Assembly: GCA_022828595.1 (NCBI GenBank)
Contig: JAKGHH010000007.1
Span: 41,277,973-41,341,972, forward strand
Reading direction: 5' to 3'
DNA: 64,000 nucleotides
Source of the DNA: Nelumbo lutea
Lineage: Eukaryota > Streptophyta > Magnoliopsida > Proteales > Nelumbonaceae
Shown here: positions 49,701-57,949 of the stretch, one piece after another
Position numbering within the stretch: the stretch's first letter is position 1
How the letters are laid out: each line of letters starts with the position of its first letter
Translations under genes and position numbers: made by a program
The notes under the pieces: model-generated
Told to the model about the DNA's origin: nothing
The model's input: the letters and a program-made list of their open reading frames with translations, nothing else
Database searches by the model: none

Positions 49701-52700
49701 GAGGAACCTGAAGTATTTGATTAATAACTTTGTGGGCCTGACTGGATTGGGGATTGATTGGAGTAGAAGTGGAATTGCAAGGATCAACCTGGAAAAGAGG
49801 TTGCTTCTGAGGTTTGCTGACTTATTGGGATGAGGTTAGGAATTGGCCTATTACTTAGTCTTGCCTTTGGGAGGGAACCTTAGGTCTGATGGGTTTTGGA
49901 AACTAGTAGTGCAAAGGTTTGCTAGGAAACTAGGCCATTGGAAATGGAATTGTATCTCTTTAGGTGGAAGAATCACGTTGATTAGAGCCACACTGGCCAA
50001 TCTTTCCATTTACTTCCTATCCACTTTCTGTATCCTAACTAGGATAGCAATGGCAACTTGAGAAATTCATGAGGGACTTCCTCTGGGAACTGGGAAATGA
50101 AAAGAAGGATCGCTTGGTAAAATGGGAACAAGTTAGCAAATCTTGGGAAACATGGTGCTTGGGGCTAGGAAGCATTGCCTCTAGAAATACAACTGTACTA
50201 GGTAAGTGGTTATGTAGATTCCCATTTGAGAGAGACGGGCTATGGCACAAGGTAATAGAAAGCATTCATGGTTTGGAAGGTAATGGTCAAGATGCTAGTG
50301 CTCCACACTCTTCTTCTGTTTCTCCTTGGAAAGCTATTCATGAAGTCTACCCTTTCTTTCTTAATTCCATCAGGTTTGATGTGGGAAGGGGTGATAAAGT
50401 ACAAATTTGCAAAGAATTGTAGTTAGGGGAGAATCCACTCAAAAACCAATTCCTAGACCTCTTTGCTCTCTCTACTTTAAAGGGTGAAACTATGTCTAGA
50501 CTAGTAACAGCTTCCCCAACTAGCTTAAGTTGGGATTTGGGCTTGAAAAGAGGGTTAAGGGTTAAAGAATGCCCTTCTTGGTCCACTTTTTTGACATTTT
50601 AGGGCAAGTGTTCATAGACCATTCCCTTGAGGACTCTAGAATTTGGGCAGCTTCACCAGATGGTCTCCTCACTTGTTCCACCTTTTTTAAAATCCTTGTT
50701 TTTCCTAACCCTCAGGGGGTGAACTTCCTGGTGGAAGAAATTTGGAGTAATCCTATCCCACCAAAAATTCAAGCTTTCTGCTGGAAAACTTTCTTTTGTA
50801 AGGTAAACACTTGTGTCATGCTGCAGGGAAGAAGGCCTTATGTTGCCTTTCTCCTCACTAGTGTTTCTTATGTAGGTGCAGTGGTGAGACTCTATCTCAT
50901 TTACTAATTTCATGTCCCTTTGTGCGTTGAATTTGGGAGTTTTTCTCTACTACTTTTGGGTGCAGTTGGGATCCCCCTCAAGATGTGGTGCATAGTTGCC
51001 AAGGTGATGCCTAGGCTACAAGACACCTTGGGAGTCTCACCTCGCCTAATCGCCAAGAAGTTTTCTATAGTGTGTTATAACAAACTTTTATATTCTTAAT
51101 ATTTTGAGGTTATAATTATAAAATTGACATTTTTAAACTAAAATACTCATTTTGTGTGTTTATATACTAATTTCTTTTTGTTATTTTCTTATTTGTTAGG
51201 GTTTAATCAACACAAACATTGCTAAATGCTGTATTGAACCCTCAAAGACTTCGAAACCTGAACTAATAAGTAAGAAAGAACATAAAATGTTGTCCAATCA
51301 ACATATTTTCTTCTTTTTCTTTACTAATTTTGTGTTTTTATATACTAATTTCTTCTTCTTCTTCTTCTTCTTCAACCTTTTCTTTTCTTCTTTTCCTATA
51401 ACAGAAATAGGTGTTCAACCCCTATATTTTTTGAATTTTCTTTTCTTTCTACTTTTTCTTCTCATGAATATGTTGGAATATGTTGATTTTCTATACTTTA
51501 ACATGAAGTTTATACTTTTCTTGTGAAAATTATGGATATTTATTAAGGAAATATGATTATGGAACCTAGGGAACTACCCTAGGATACATGTTTTTACTTG
51601 AAAAAAAAAAACCTAGTTGCCTAGGCAGCTAGGCAACTAGACACCCCCTATTGCCTAGCCTCACCTTGGCGCCTTGAAAACTATGATGTGGTGGTATAGT
51701 TCAACCCTAACTTCTTGATGCAATCATAGAAAAGAGGGAAGTTACTCTGGAGAGTGCATAAAGATAAAGGTGGTTTGGGAAGAAAGGAATAATATAATCT
51801 TCTCTAAAAAGAGCAAGTCTCTAGAGGAATTGATAGAGTGCATAAAGATAAAGGTGGCATTATGGGTAAAGACATTGGGTAGTTTCCAAATGTTCTTAGT
51901 TACTGACATCCAAAGATCCTGAACCGAATGGCACCATTTTTGAGAGAAAAGATAGGGTAAGGGTGGACTGGAAACCCCCAAAAACACTAAAGTCAAGCTG
52001 AATTTTGATGGGAACTCAATTGGAAACCCATGATTGGTAAAGTGGAAAAGTTTGGACAACCTGTTTTGATAAAAAAACTCTAAAAAAGAAGGAAGAAAAG
52101 AATGAGAAGAAAAGGTTTCAGCTGAGAAAGAGAGAGAACAGAGATAGAAGAGAATGGGAGAAGCTCATAATTAGGTCTGGCCGCCCCTTTCATTAGATTA
52201 TATACTCATAAATAAAAGAGAGTACAGAGACAAGTATGCCCTTAGTAAGTCGGCTACTTGTGAGAACTTAAAAACACTGTTAACTTAAAACATAAACTAA
52301 TGGGCCTAAAGCCCAATAACTCCCTAACTATGCTATGTAAATGAAAAACATGTTATATTAGCCCAAAACTCAACACTCCCCCTCAAGTTGGGAATAAATG
52401 TCACACATTCCCAACTTGCATAGATCATGCTCTAGCTTGTTTCTTGCAACTCCTTTTGTAAGAACATCAACAAGCTACAAGTCGGATGCAACATATGGCA
52501 AGCAAACTTCTCCGGATGTCACCCGTTCCCTTATAGTGTCTATCCACTTCTATATTCTTCATCTTATCATTGTTGAACTAGGTTGTGGGTAATGTTAATT
52601 GTTGCCTGATTGTCACAATATAGCGTCATAGGTTCTTCGACCTCAACTCCAATCTCCCCTAACAAGGAACGAATCCAAAGGAGCTTTGAAACACCATGTG

Positions 52701-55700
52701 CCACGACTCTGTATTCAGCTTTTGCACTTGACCTTGCCAAAACTGTCTGTTTCTTACTCTTCCATGAAACTAAATTACCTCCAACAAGAGTACAAACTTC
52801 TGATGTCATCTAGACATCCTGCCTAATCAGCATTTGTGTAAGCCTCTAATTTCAACTGTCCATTGTCAGCAAACAATAGGAAAGTATCCTATCAATAGCC
52901 TTCCAATGCTGAACTCGTGGGGCATGCATGTATTGACTTACCACATTCACTGCATAAGAGATGTTTGGTCGTGTCATGCATAAGTATAGCAACCGCCCCA
53001 CTAACCTCTGATATTTTGAAACATCCTTCACTAGTTCACCCTCTGAAGCATTTATCCTATGGTTCTGATCAATAGGTGTATCAGTTGCCCTTGCCCCAAG
53101 TTTTCCTGTCTCTTGTAGTAGATCTAGAACATATTTCCTCTATGAGATGAAGATCCCATGCTTGGACCTTGCCACTTCAATGCCCAGAAAGTACTTTACC
53201 TCCCCAAGATCCTTAATCTCAAACTCTTTGTGCAGATTCTTCTTCAAGGTGTCAATCTCACTCAAATCATTTTCTGTGACTACAATGTCATCCACATACA
53301 CTATCAAAACCGACACCCGTGACGCCCTCCTCTTCACAAAAAGAGTATGATCAGATTGAGTTTGAGTATAGCCAAATACAACCAATGCACTTCTAAACCT
53401 GTCAAACCAAGCTCTGGGTGATTGCTTTAAACCATATAGAGATTTCTTCAACCTGCATACCTTTCCCTTTTTGACATTATTGTAGAAGTCAACTGGAAGG
53501 TCCATATACACCTCCTCCTGCAAGTCCCCATTGAGAAAGGCATTCTTCACATCAAGTTGGAAGAGTGGCCAAGAGTATGTAGCTACTAGTGATAGAAGAA
53601 TCTGAACTGAACTCATCTTTGCCACTAGTGCAAAGTTTCCAAGTAATCTATGCCATAAGTCTGAGTATACCCTTTTGCAACGAGCCTCGCTTTGTACCTT
53701 TCTATACTCCCATCAACCTTGTACTTCACTGTATAAACCCATTTGCATCCAATTGTCTCCTTGCCATCAAGAAAATCCACAATCTCCCATGTTTGATTTG
53801 TAATCAATGCTTTCATTTACTCCTATATAGTTGTCTTCCACTCAAGTTTGGAGAGAGCCTCACTAACAAACACTCTTGGGTATAAACACTGAGTCAAGGG
53901 AGGAAAGGAAGGCCCTGTAGGAAGGGGATAATCCACTATAGGAAAGATTGTGTGAGATGCAATGAGTAGTACACTTCCTCTTCCCTTTTCTAAGGGTAAT
54001 AGGGAGATCAAGGTCATCTGCAATGGTGTTAGGAGCAGGGGTAGCAGTATCAATAGGAACTAAACCATCAGGGGGAACGAGAGGCATACCTAGGTCTGTG
54101 TCAATCGAACCTAGAATCTCCGATGAGCCGATAGGGAGTGATGTGGGTTCATCTACTATGGAATCAACCTCCCTGTGCTGTCATAGGCATTGTCATGTAA
54201 CACACTAAGAGATAGAACGCAATGGAGGTGGCAAAGTGGGTGAGATAGGTAGGTCAGGCACTGAAGTAGACAAAGGAATTGGAATAGGAAGTGGTATAGA
54301 TTGCTCACTTCCTTCTCTAAAACACTCCCCCTGAAAAGAACCCCCTAAGAAAAAAGGTGTGGACTCAAAAAATGTGACATCCATAGTAACATTCCGACTT
54401 CTGGAACTGTAGAGCTCAACATCATGCTTCTTGCTACTTCCACAATATGTCTGTTCTTCCTTTCTGCTACACCATTCTGTTGTGGAGTGTATGTACAACT
54501 GCTCTGATGGATAATTGCATGTTCCAATAGGTATGATGCTAGTTTTTTTTTCAAAGTATTCCTTGGCATTGTTTGATGGAATTGTTGAACCAAAGACGGT
54601 ACCTCATCACGGGATCTCATCAAATATATCCAAGTTGACAATATCAAAAGCAGAACATTTTTTATTACTTGCTTTAAAAGGAATGTCTACAATGCTTTCC
54701 AAGTTGACAGCCCTCACACTCCAAACTGGACAAACTAACACACTTAAACAATTTAGAAAACAAAAAAATGCAAAGAAGTAAAAGACAAATGTCCTAACTG
54801 ATTATGCCAAAGCATAATCTGACCCACTGACTTTGACTCAGTATTCTTGCTGATATGATGAAGAGAATGGGAGAAGCTTAGAATTAGGTCTGGCCGCCCC
54901 TTTCATTAGGTTATATATTCATAAATAGAGTACAAAGACAAGTATGCCCTTAGTAAGTCGGCTACTTGTGAGAACTTAAAAATACTCTTTAACTTAAAAC
55001 ATAAACTAATGGGCCTAAGGCCCAATAACTCCCTAACTATGCTATGTAAATAAAAAACTTGTTATATCAGCCCAAAACTCAACAGGCAGGAATATGAGGG
55101 GCAATCGGAAATGCTAAAAGGAGGATTTTTGCCTTATTTTCAGAGCCAATTGGTATAGGAAATTCCTTGAAGGCTGAACTGTTGGCACTACTACAGTCCC
55201 CGGTTAGCAAAGCAGCTGGGTAAAGGTGGAAGGGGACTCAAAAGTAGTCATTCTCTTGGGTAAACTGCAACAGACATACTCCCTGGACTCTCAGACATGT
55301 GATAAGGGAAATAGAGTAGATTGCTATGGATATAGAGGGTGGGATTTAAATGGTTTAGAAGAAGGGCAACTGGATTACCTGATTCCCCAATCAAGGGATT
55401 ATGTGGCAGCAACTGTTTTGGGCTTCTATGTAATTGGGGTTTGAAAATTGGGAATGACTTTCCTGTCATCAAGCTATTTTAATTAACTTTCCAATTGAAT
55501 CTAATAAATAAACATATTTTCTTCTGATCAAAAAATAAACATCAAATTGATGGTTCCTCCATCATCTGCCCATTTGAAGACAGTCCAATGATCTGGATCT
55601 TAGTTGGTATGTAACGTGACAGTGTAGAAATATATTTTGGTGCATTGCATACTAGGAAAGATGGATATACACCATCAAATACACATTAATCCTACCTCCA

Positions 55701-57081
55701 AAACAAAGGTTCTTTTTTTGGTTCTATTCTTCTAGAACCATTAGATCCATTAGATCTACATCTAGATGTTAATCTGTGTAATAATGAGCCAATCATCAGA
55801 AACATTTATTTTAAATTTGACCATTGGATGAGAAATCAGTATAGTAGGGTGATGTCACATTGAATATAGACATTTCATTTAGGCTAAGTTTAGGAGTGCT
55901 TAAAAATAAGTGCTTATTCAATAATAAGCACTTATTTTGGGCCAGGACCACACCAATAATAAGCACTTATTTGCATTTGAGAAATAAGCACGGAATAAGA
56001 GCTTATTCTGATTTCTGAGAATAAGCATTTATTTGAGAAGCCCAAATTTTGGGCTTATTTTAAGTGCTTTTTTCCTTTCTGGTCTATCTTGACCCGCCAT
56101 GTCATTTTAAGTGCTTTTTCACCAAATGCTCATAAATGCTTATTAAAATAAACACTTGTTTTTAAGCACTTATTCAATAAGCATTTATATTTCAAATAAG
56201 CACTCCCAAACTTGGCCTTAATTGTTTCCGGTAGCAATGTCAATAACACAACACTGCTCAAAACACTTGTTGAACACCTAATCAGCATAAGTATCAACCA
56301 AACAAGTTTCATATCAAAACACTTATGTTGGCATTTTCACATGAAATGCCATTGCCTCTCTAAACGTTTAAACCTGAAATGGTAATGGTACCAAACACAA
56401 GCTCGATGGTCAAGTGTTTTGAAAGCAATGCATATCATGTAGGAGGATACTAGAGTCAATAATTGTAACATATTCAAATAGATATTCATAATAACTTATT
56501 TACAAGGATCAAAATTTCGCAATATATCAGCCAATATACTTATCGTATTGGCAGGCCACCAATACTACAAATAAGGATCTTTTGGGGTTTTGACCAATTT
56601 CAGGGCGTAGGCAGGCTTAAGACCAACTCCCCTGGCCAATTTTGAAAAGGAAAAGCTATAAAAAAATTATGGTCAGTTGAAACACTTGATACATAGGTTC
56701 GGCAAATATCTACCTTTCTCAAATTGGAATATCTGCTTTTAATACTTTTTTCTTACAGTTAGTTCTGTTCTTGATAATAAATAACCTTCTCAAACTTGAC
56801 TGACTATTACAAAAGCTTGGTGAAGGAATTACAATTTCTTCAGTCTGGTTCTTCTATTTGATTTCATTATTTATTTCGTAGAGAGAGACTTAAAAGTTTA
56901 ATTAGTAGTAAACTCTGTACAAAGCTAACAAATGCTGTTTCATTTCCTCATCCAACACATTGATGATTCTTTGTCAAATATCTTTTAAGTCTCCCATTTA
57001 TTTCTAATATTATATGCTTCAGGTTAAGAAAAACATTGAGGACAAAATATACCAACATGTAGATGCCCGCTCGAAGGCCAG
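28646..57081 (+). CDS. STR1: Thiosulfate/3-mercaptopyruvate sulfurtransferase, 5' part of the gene (8 exons)
   Basis: Two-domain rhodanese that transfers sulfur from 3-mercaptopyruvate or thiosulfate to thiol acceptors or cyanide; plant members act in mitochondria and cytosol. Exons are 28646-28747, 29298-29483, 34409-34468, 34936-34998, 40115-40239, 40353-40515, 46611-46670 and 57023-57081, every intron GT...AG. Joined they give 272 codons plus two bases without a stop. Order: Arg/Ser-rich presequence (residues 1 to ~35), linker, N-terminal rhodanese domain from [10 protein letters not shown] (~82) to ~225, then the start of the C-terminal domain ([13 protein letters not shown]). Family members are about 380 residues, so roughly 105 residues, including the catalytic Cys loop, lie beyond 64000. 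Intron lengths are 550, 4925, 467, 5116, 113, 6095, 10352 and >6919 bp. An in-frame TAA directly precedes the ATG. The family match is based on long recognisable stretches in every exon; expression is not known. Confidence 0.95.
29298..29483 (+). CDS. STR1: STR1 exon 2: linker and start of the N-terminal rhodanese domain
   Basis: 62 codons. The acceptor follows a pyrimidine-rich tract (TTTTTTTCCCCTCTAG) and the donor is AAG|GTGCTTTC, both phase 0. The second half contains the family-conserved [14 protein letters not shown], which opens rhodanese domain 1. Residue 58 is Met in the context RCAMASSIS; initiation there would remove the presequence, so it could be the start of a cytosolic form (inference). 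Confidence 0.95.
29484..30699 (+). other. STR1 intron 2, 5' part
   Basis: Non-coding; no element recognised apart from an A/T-rich stretch. Confidence 0.4.
30700..31657 (+). pseudogene. LINE (L1-type) 3' fragment with RNase H start, in STR1 intron 2
   Basis: + strand, frames broken. Zinc-finger-like reverse transcriptase tail ([10 protein letters not shown]...HFSLCVG), then [19 protein letters not shown], then an RNase H start with [20 protein letters not shown] and [16 protein letters not shown]. It ends in an AATAAA-containing 3' tail near 31650. It is 5' truncated, as usual for LINE insertions. The same family occurs at 37036, 48360 and 59994. Confidence 0.8.
31800..32126. repeat. Direct duplication of ~145 bp
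   Basis: AACTGAGTACAACCAATATGG ... CTTCCTTCCCTCCTTCCTC (first 19 bases of each end decide the match) occurs at ~31805-31943 and again at ~31977-32126, separated by an A-rich TTTAATAAAAG tract. Minus-strand LINE tails look like that tract. Confidence 0.75.
32127..33480 (-). other. Unrecognised open frames, possibly LINE ORF1-related
   Basis: Open frames occur on both strands (minus 33207-33455, 32774-33205; plus 32530-32952), none with a recognised domain. The minus-strand frames end towards an A-rich LINE-like 3' tail at ~31940, which suggests a decayed LINE ORF1 on the minus strand; this is inference. A 27 bp unit (GTGGCAGAACTGTGACTTCA...) is exactly doubled at ~32938-32992 and adds a nine-residue repeat to the minus frame. 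Confidence 0.3.
33722..34301 (-). mobile_element. Copia-like LTR remnant with PBS
   Basis: The minus strand shows GGTATCAGAGT (PBS-like, ~33722-33732) just after an LTR-like end CTATATCA (33735 on the + strand begins TGATATAGG). The LTR body runs to ~34300. Inside it CCACAGGC(C/T)CATGTTAAAA is duplicated at ~34137 and ~34202. The coding part is missing. Confidence 0.5.
34409..34468 (+). CDS. STR1: STR1 exon 3
   Basis: 20 codons, [20 protein letters not shown], a strongly conserved stretch of rhodanese domain 1 in plant STR1. The acceptor is ACATTAAG and the donor CAG|GTACTG, phase 0 on both sides. It lies 4.9 kb from exon 2 because of transposon material in intron 2. Confidence 0.95.
34936..34998 (+). 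CDS. STR1: STR1 exon 4
   Basis: 21 codons beginning [17 protein letters not shown]. The HIPGA.FFD motif is a standard rhodanese motif. The acceptor is TTATACAG and the donor AAT|GTGAGA, phase 0 on both sides. Confidence 0.95.
34999..37035. other. STR1 intron 4, 5' part with unrecognised ORFs
   Basis: A 174-codon + strand frame at 35637-36161 is rich in Lys and Glu ([20 protein letters not shown]) and predicted helical; a 115-codon minus frame lies at 36140-36487. Neither has a domain I recognise. The minus frame, with the sequence just below it reading [17 protein letters not shown], looks like a coiled coil of a TE structural protein. Probably transposon-derived; no function is claimed. Confidence 0.3.
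37312..37915. mobile_element. hAT-like MITE with CATAGTT termini
   Basis: 604 bp. Inverted ends are CATAGTTGTCAAGGTGCCC and, from the other side, CATAGTTTTCAATGTGCC. It is flanked by the 8 bp near-duplicate CTTGTGTC (37304-37311) and CTTGCGTC (37916-37923). The interior is A/T-rich and closely shared with the copy at 50991-51685. Non-coding. Confidence 0.85.
38990..39090 (+). mobile_element. 101 bp LINE 3'-tail insertion with 15 bp target-site duplication
   Basis: GAGTGTGGTTATGTT is present at 38975-38989 and 39091-39105. Between them lies only a LINE 3' UTR (CTTGATGTAATCCC ... TTAATAAAACTC) ending in poly(A), an extremely 5'-truncated target-primed insertion. The tail resembles the minus-strand LINE end at ~40700. 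Confidence 0.9.
39185..39911. mobile_element. hAT-like MITE rich in AACCC/GGGTT words
   Basis: 727 bp with inverted ends TAAGGCTCCAAGTCGGGCTG and, from the other side, TAAGGCTGCAACTTGGGCTG. The near-perfect 8 bp flanks are AAAATTGC (39177-39184) and AAAATTTC (39912-39919). Short runs of CCCTAA occur near both ends as part of the family's sequence. Non-coding. Confidence 0.82.
40115..40239 (+). CDS. STR1: STR1 exon 5
   Basis: 41 codons plus two bases, starting [18 protein letters not shown] and ending with IFSAARVW. The acceptor is TTGGATCAG. The donor GTAAGAG begins inside the second TGG of VWW, so the codon is split TG|G (phase 2); reading on without splicing meets a TAA at once. Only 113 bp separate it from exon 6, the one compact intron here. 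Confidence 0.95.
40353..40515 (+). CDS. STR1: STR1 exon 6
   Basis: One base completing the split Trp codon, then 54 codons beginning [18 protein letters not shown]. This covers the end of rhodanese domain 1 (VLDGGLPQW is where the catalytic loop region of an active rhodanese follows) and the inter-domain segment ending YQGKM. The acceptor is TTGCAAG and the donor ATG|GTATGG, phase 0. Confidence 0.95.
40690..41110 (-). pseudogene. LINE 3' fragment, minus strand, in STR1 intron 6
   Basis: On the minus strand it reads [20 protein letters not shown], the conserved region downstream of RT in L1-type plant LINEs, and then runs to a 3' tail (TTGATGTAATCTCTC, TTAATAAAAATTTTTC) at ~40700. There is no RNase H between them. 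Confidence 0.8.
41111..42743. other. STR1 intron 6, unassigned
   Basis: A/T-rich, no gene found. An (ATT)n microsatellite lies at ~42557-42583. Confidence 0.4.
42744..42990 (-). pseudogene. LINE RNase H C-terminus and 3' tail
   Basis: The minus strand reads [20 protein letters not shown] followed by [13 protein letters not shown] and a stop, the end of the LINE RNase H domain, and then an A-rich tail with TTCATTAATAAAATTG. 5' truncated. Confidence 0.85.
42991..44271. other. STR1 intron 6, unassigned
   Basis: Nothing recognised. The 43500-44050 part is G-rich on the + strand and of unknown origin. Confidence 0.3.
44280..45004. mobile_element. hAT-like MITE with CAGTG termini
   Basis: 725 bp. 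Inverted ends are CAGTGTTTTAAAAGCGC and, from the other side, CAGTGATTTAAAACGTGC. It is flanked by an exact 8 bp target duplication CACAAACC (44272-44279 and 45005-45012). G/C-rich sub-termini (AAGGCGCAAGGTG) surround an A/T-rich core; non-coding. Confidence 0.92.
45013..46011. other. STR1 intron 6, unassigned
   Basis: Non-coding. An A/G-rich stretch near 45590-45640 and short frames only; possibly LTR-derived, not proven. Confidence 0.3.
46012..46165. repeat. Snapback hairpin, 154 bp
   Basis: The left arm ATCTGCTTCCAAC ... CATTGGGAACATCTCCC pairs with the right arm GGGGAGATATTCCCAATG ... GGTTGGTAGCAGAT, about 70 bp each with a loop of about 12 bp. Small MITE-like unit; it could fold as RNA because it lies in a transcribed intron (inference). 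Confidence 0.85.
46611..46670 (+). CDS. STR1: STR1 exon 7: start of the C-terminal rhodanese domain
   Basis: 20 codons from [16 protein letters not shown] to TLDQ. The acceptor is CCGTTGCAG and the donor CAG|GTTAAG, phase 0 on both sides. It joins in frame with exon 6, and its sequence matches the beginning of the second rhodanese domain of plant STR1. Confidence 0.93.
47070..47240 (+). pseudogene. Small L1-type LINE fragment in STR1 intron 7
   Basis: The + strand reads [20 protein letters not shown] followed by IDEDIQNM, the post-RT region of L1-type plant LINEs, and nothing else of the element. Confidence 0.7.
47344..48005 (+). pseudogene. RTE-type LINE reverse transcriptase fragment
   Basis: The + strand, over shifting frames, gives [53 protein letters not shown] and [14 protein letters not shown] then ENQFGFV, the conserved N-terminal RT blocks of plant RTE elements. 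It stops before the catalytic motif. It is a different clade from the RNase H-bearing L1-type LINEs elsewhere in the gene. Confidence 0.8.
48006..48300 (+). mobile_element. LTR end with primer-binding site, plus strand
   Basis: A short LTR-like stretch ends ...TTTAATAAGA and is followed by TGGTATCGGAGC at 48178-48189, a one-base variant of the copia PBS. Right after it, AATTTCAGGGCCTGAGAATA is present twice (~48194 and ~48264). Confidence 0.5.
50991..51685. mobile_element. hAT-like MITE with CATAGTT termini, second copy
   Basis: 695 bp, inverted ends CATAGTTGCCAAGGTG and, from the other side, CATAGTTTTCAAGGCGCC. Exact 8 bp target duplication ATGTGGTG at 50983-50990 and 51686-51693. Same family as 37312-37915; both copies landed in L1-type LINEs at different positions. 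It includes a (TTC)n tract near 51350. Confidence 0.93.
52567..53885 (-). pseudogene. Copia reverse transcriptase and RNase H
   Basis: Minus strand: [40 protein letters not shown], then frame 53625-53140 with [38 protein letters not shown], the active site [24 protein letters not shown]; then [18 protein letters not shown], and RNase [29 protein letters not shown] and [12 protein letters not shown] has its active-site residues but is split by a frameshift at ~53625 and stops further on. Confidence 0.92.
54205..54850 (-). pseudogene. Copia GAG-pre-integrase and integrase fragment
   Basis: The minus strand reads [31 protein letters not shown], then, after a deletion in the core, [20 protein letters not shown] and VEVARSMM, the conserved third-acidic-residue region of copia integrase. 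The HTD and first Asp region is missing. Frameshifts separate the parts. Confidence 0.85.
55537..55878. other. STR1 intron 7, unassigned
   Basis: Non-coding; nothing recognised. Confidence 0.3.
55882..56217. mobile_element. PIF/Harbinger-like (Tourist-type) MITE, 336 bp
   Basis: Ends GGCTAAGTTTAGGAGTGCTT and, from the other side, GGCCAAGTTTGGGAGTGCTT, flanked by TTA at 55879-55881 and 56218-56220, the 3 bp duplication typical of this superfamily. Most of the length folds back on itself (AATAAGCACTTATT words). Confidence 0.88.
57023..57081 (+). CDS. STR1: STR1 exon 8
   Basis: 19 codons plus AG of a split Arg codon, containing [17 protein letters not shown], a conserved element of rhodanese domain 2. 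The acceptor is ATGCTTCAG and the donor GCCAG|GTAGTG (phase 2). The following exon, expected to begin with the family's FDGTAPEP-like segment, was searched for and not found before 64000. Confidence 0.93.
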
Positions 57082-57639
57082 GTAGTGAAGCCATTTATTG
57101 AATCATCATTATACCAATTATCCATTTATGCTTTATCGAGATATCTGTCTCATCTTTCTTTGTTTAATATACTGATCATTTCTGTGAGAAATTGCACTTA
57201 TGTGATATTATGTTTACTATCCCGGATTCCTGGTTAGTGCCAGTTTAATTTTCAACCACCACTATGCAACCTTCATTATTTAGTATAACAATTATTTATC
57301 AGTTGAAATTGTTTTGTTAATGTTTATACTCATTAACATAATCCTAAACTTGGAATCCTAGGAAACATAGTGAAATTATCTTTTACATCTTTCATGCCTG
57401 TAGAAAAGGAGTTCAGATTGGTACCTAACCAGAAAATTCGTTCTCAGACATAGCTAGGAAAGGGTTAGTTGACATATTGGGGGTTCTTCGCTTGAGAGTA
57501 ATACTTCTATGGGCTGGTTTCTGTACGTTGTTTTTTTTTTATGGTGTTGTCTCCTTGTTTTCTAATCCATAGGTCCTTTTTTTCCCCTAATCACTATCAC
57601 AAAATTCATTAATGATAAAAAATGAATTTTTTCTACCAG

Positions 57640-57765
57640 TACTGAACATAAAAAGGAAACTCCATTATAGAACATAAAAAGGAAAGCACACTCCAAAACT
57701 GTAGGAGGAAGCTCCATTAGAGAACATAAAAACGAAAGCACACTCCAAAACCACAAATAGTTTCA
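57640..57765. repeat. ~60 bp tandem repeat, about two copies
   Basis: AGAACATAAAAA(G/C)GAAAGCACACTCCAAAAC occurs at ~57668 and ~57721; a partial third, GAACATAAAAAGGAAACTCC, precedes it at ~57647. Confidence 0.7.
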
Positions 57766-57949
57766 AATCTTGCCATTCTAAATAACTCAATCCATCCAAG
57801 GGTGTGATAGATATTGGGAAACTACTATTTTTTTCTACCAGTACTGAAGATAGATGGCCTTCCAGAAACATATGAATCTTCAGTAGTCATCTTGCCTTAA
57901 TACAAATGTTTCAATGGTTGCAACTAGTACAGGTTTTTTTTTTTTTTTT

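Larger units (their letters stand above)
52067..55083 (-). mobile_element. Copia element (second family), inserted in the LINE
   Basis: Minus strand. The 3' LTR ends on the + side at ~52372 (CCCAAAACTCAACA), followed by a polypurine tract (TTGAGGGGGAG on the minus strand). The second LTR copy, 54862-55083, shares about 220 bp with it (AGAGAATGGGAGAAGCT ... ACTCAACA). Its inner end is truncated; no PBS. Inside, from 54860 downwards, are pre-integrase, integrase, RT and RNase H. Gag and protease are missing. No matching 5 bp flanks were found, so the ends have decayed or were rearranged. Confidence 0.82.
48360..55536 (+). pseudogene. L1-type LINE ORF2 split by a MITE and a copia element (STR1 intron 7)
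   Basis: + strand pieces 48360-50990, 51694-52066 and 55084-55536. RT motifs in order: [16 protein letters not shown] at ~48960, [40 protein letters not shown], active site FVDD at 49652-49663, then [24 protein letters not shown], the tail [36 protein letters not shown], the RNase H start [12 protein letters not shown] and, after the copia insert, [20 protein letters not shown]. Dozens of stops; a dead copy. It ends with AATAAATAAAC. At 49845-49858 it retains the empty site for the Harbinger insertion found in the copy at 59994. Confidence 0.88.
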
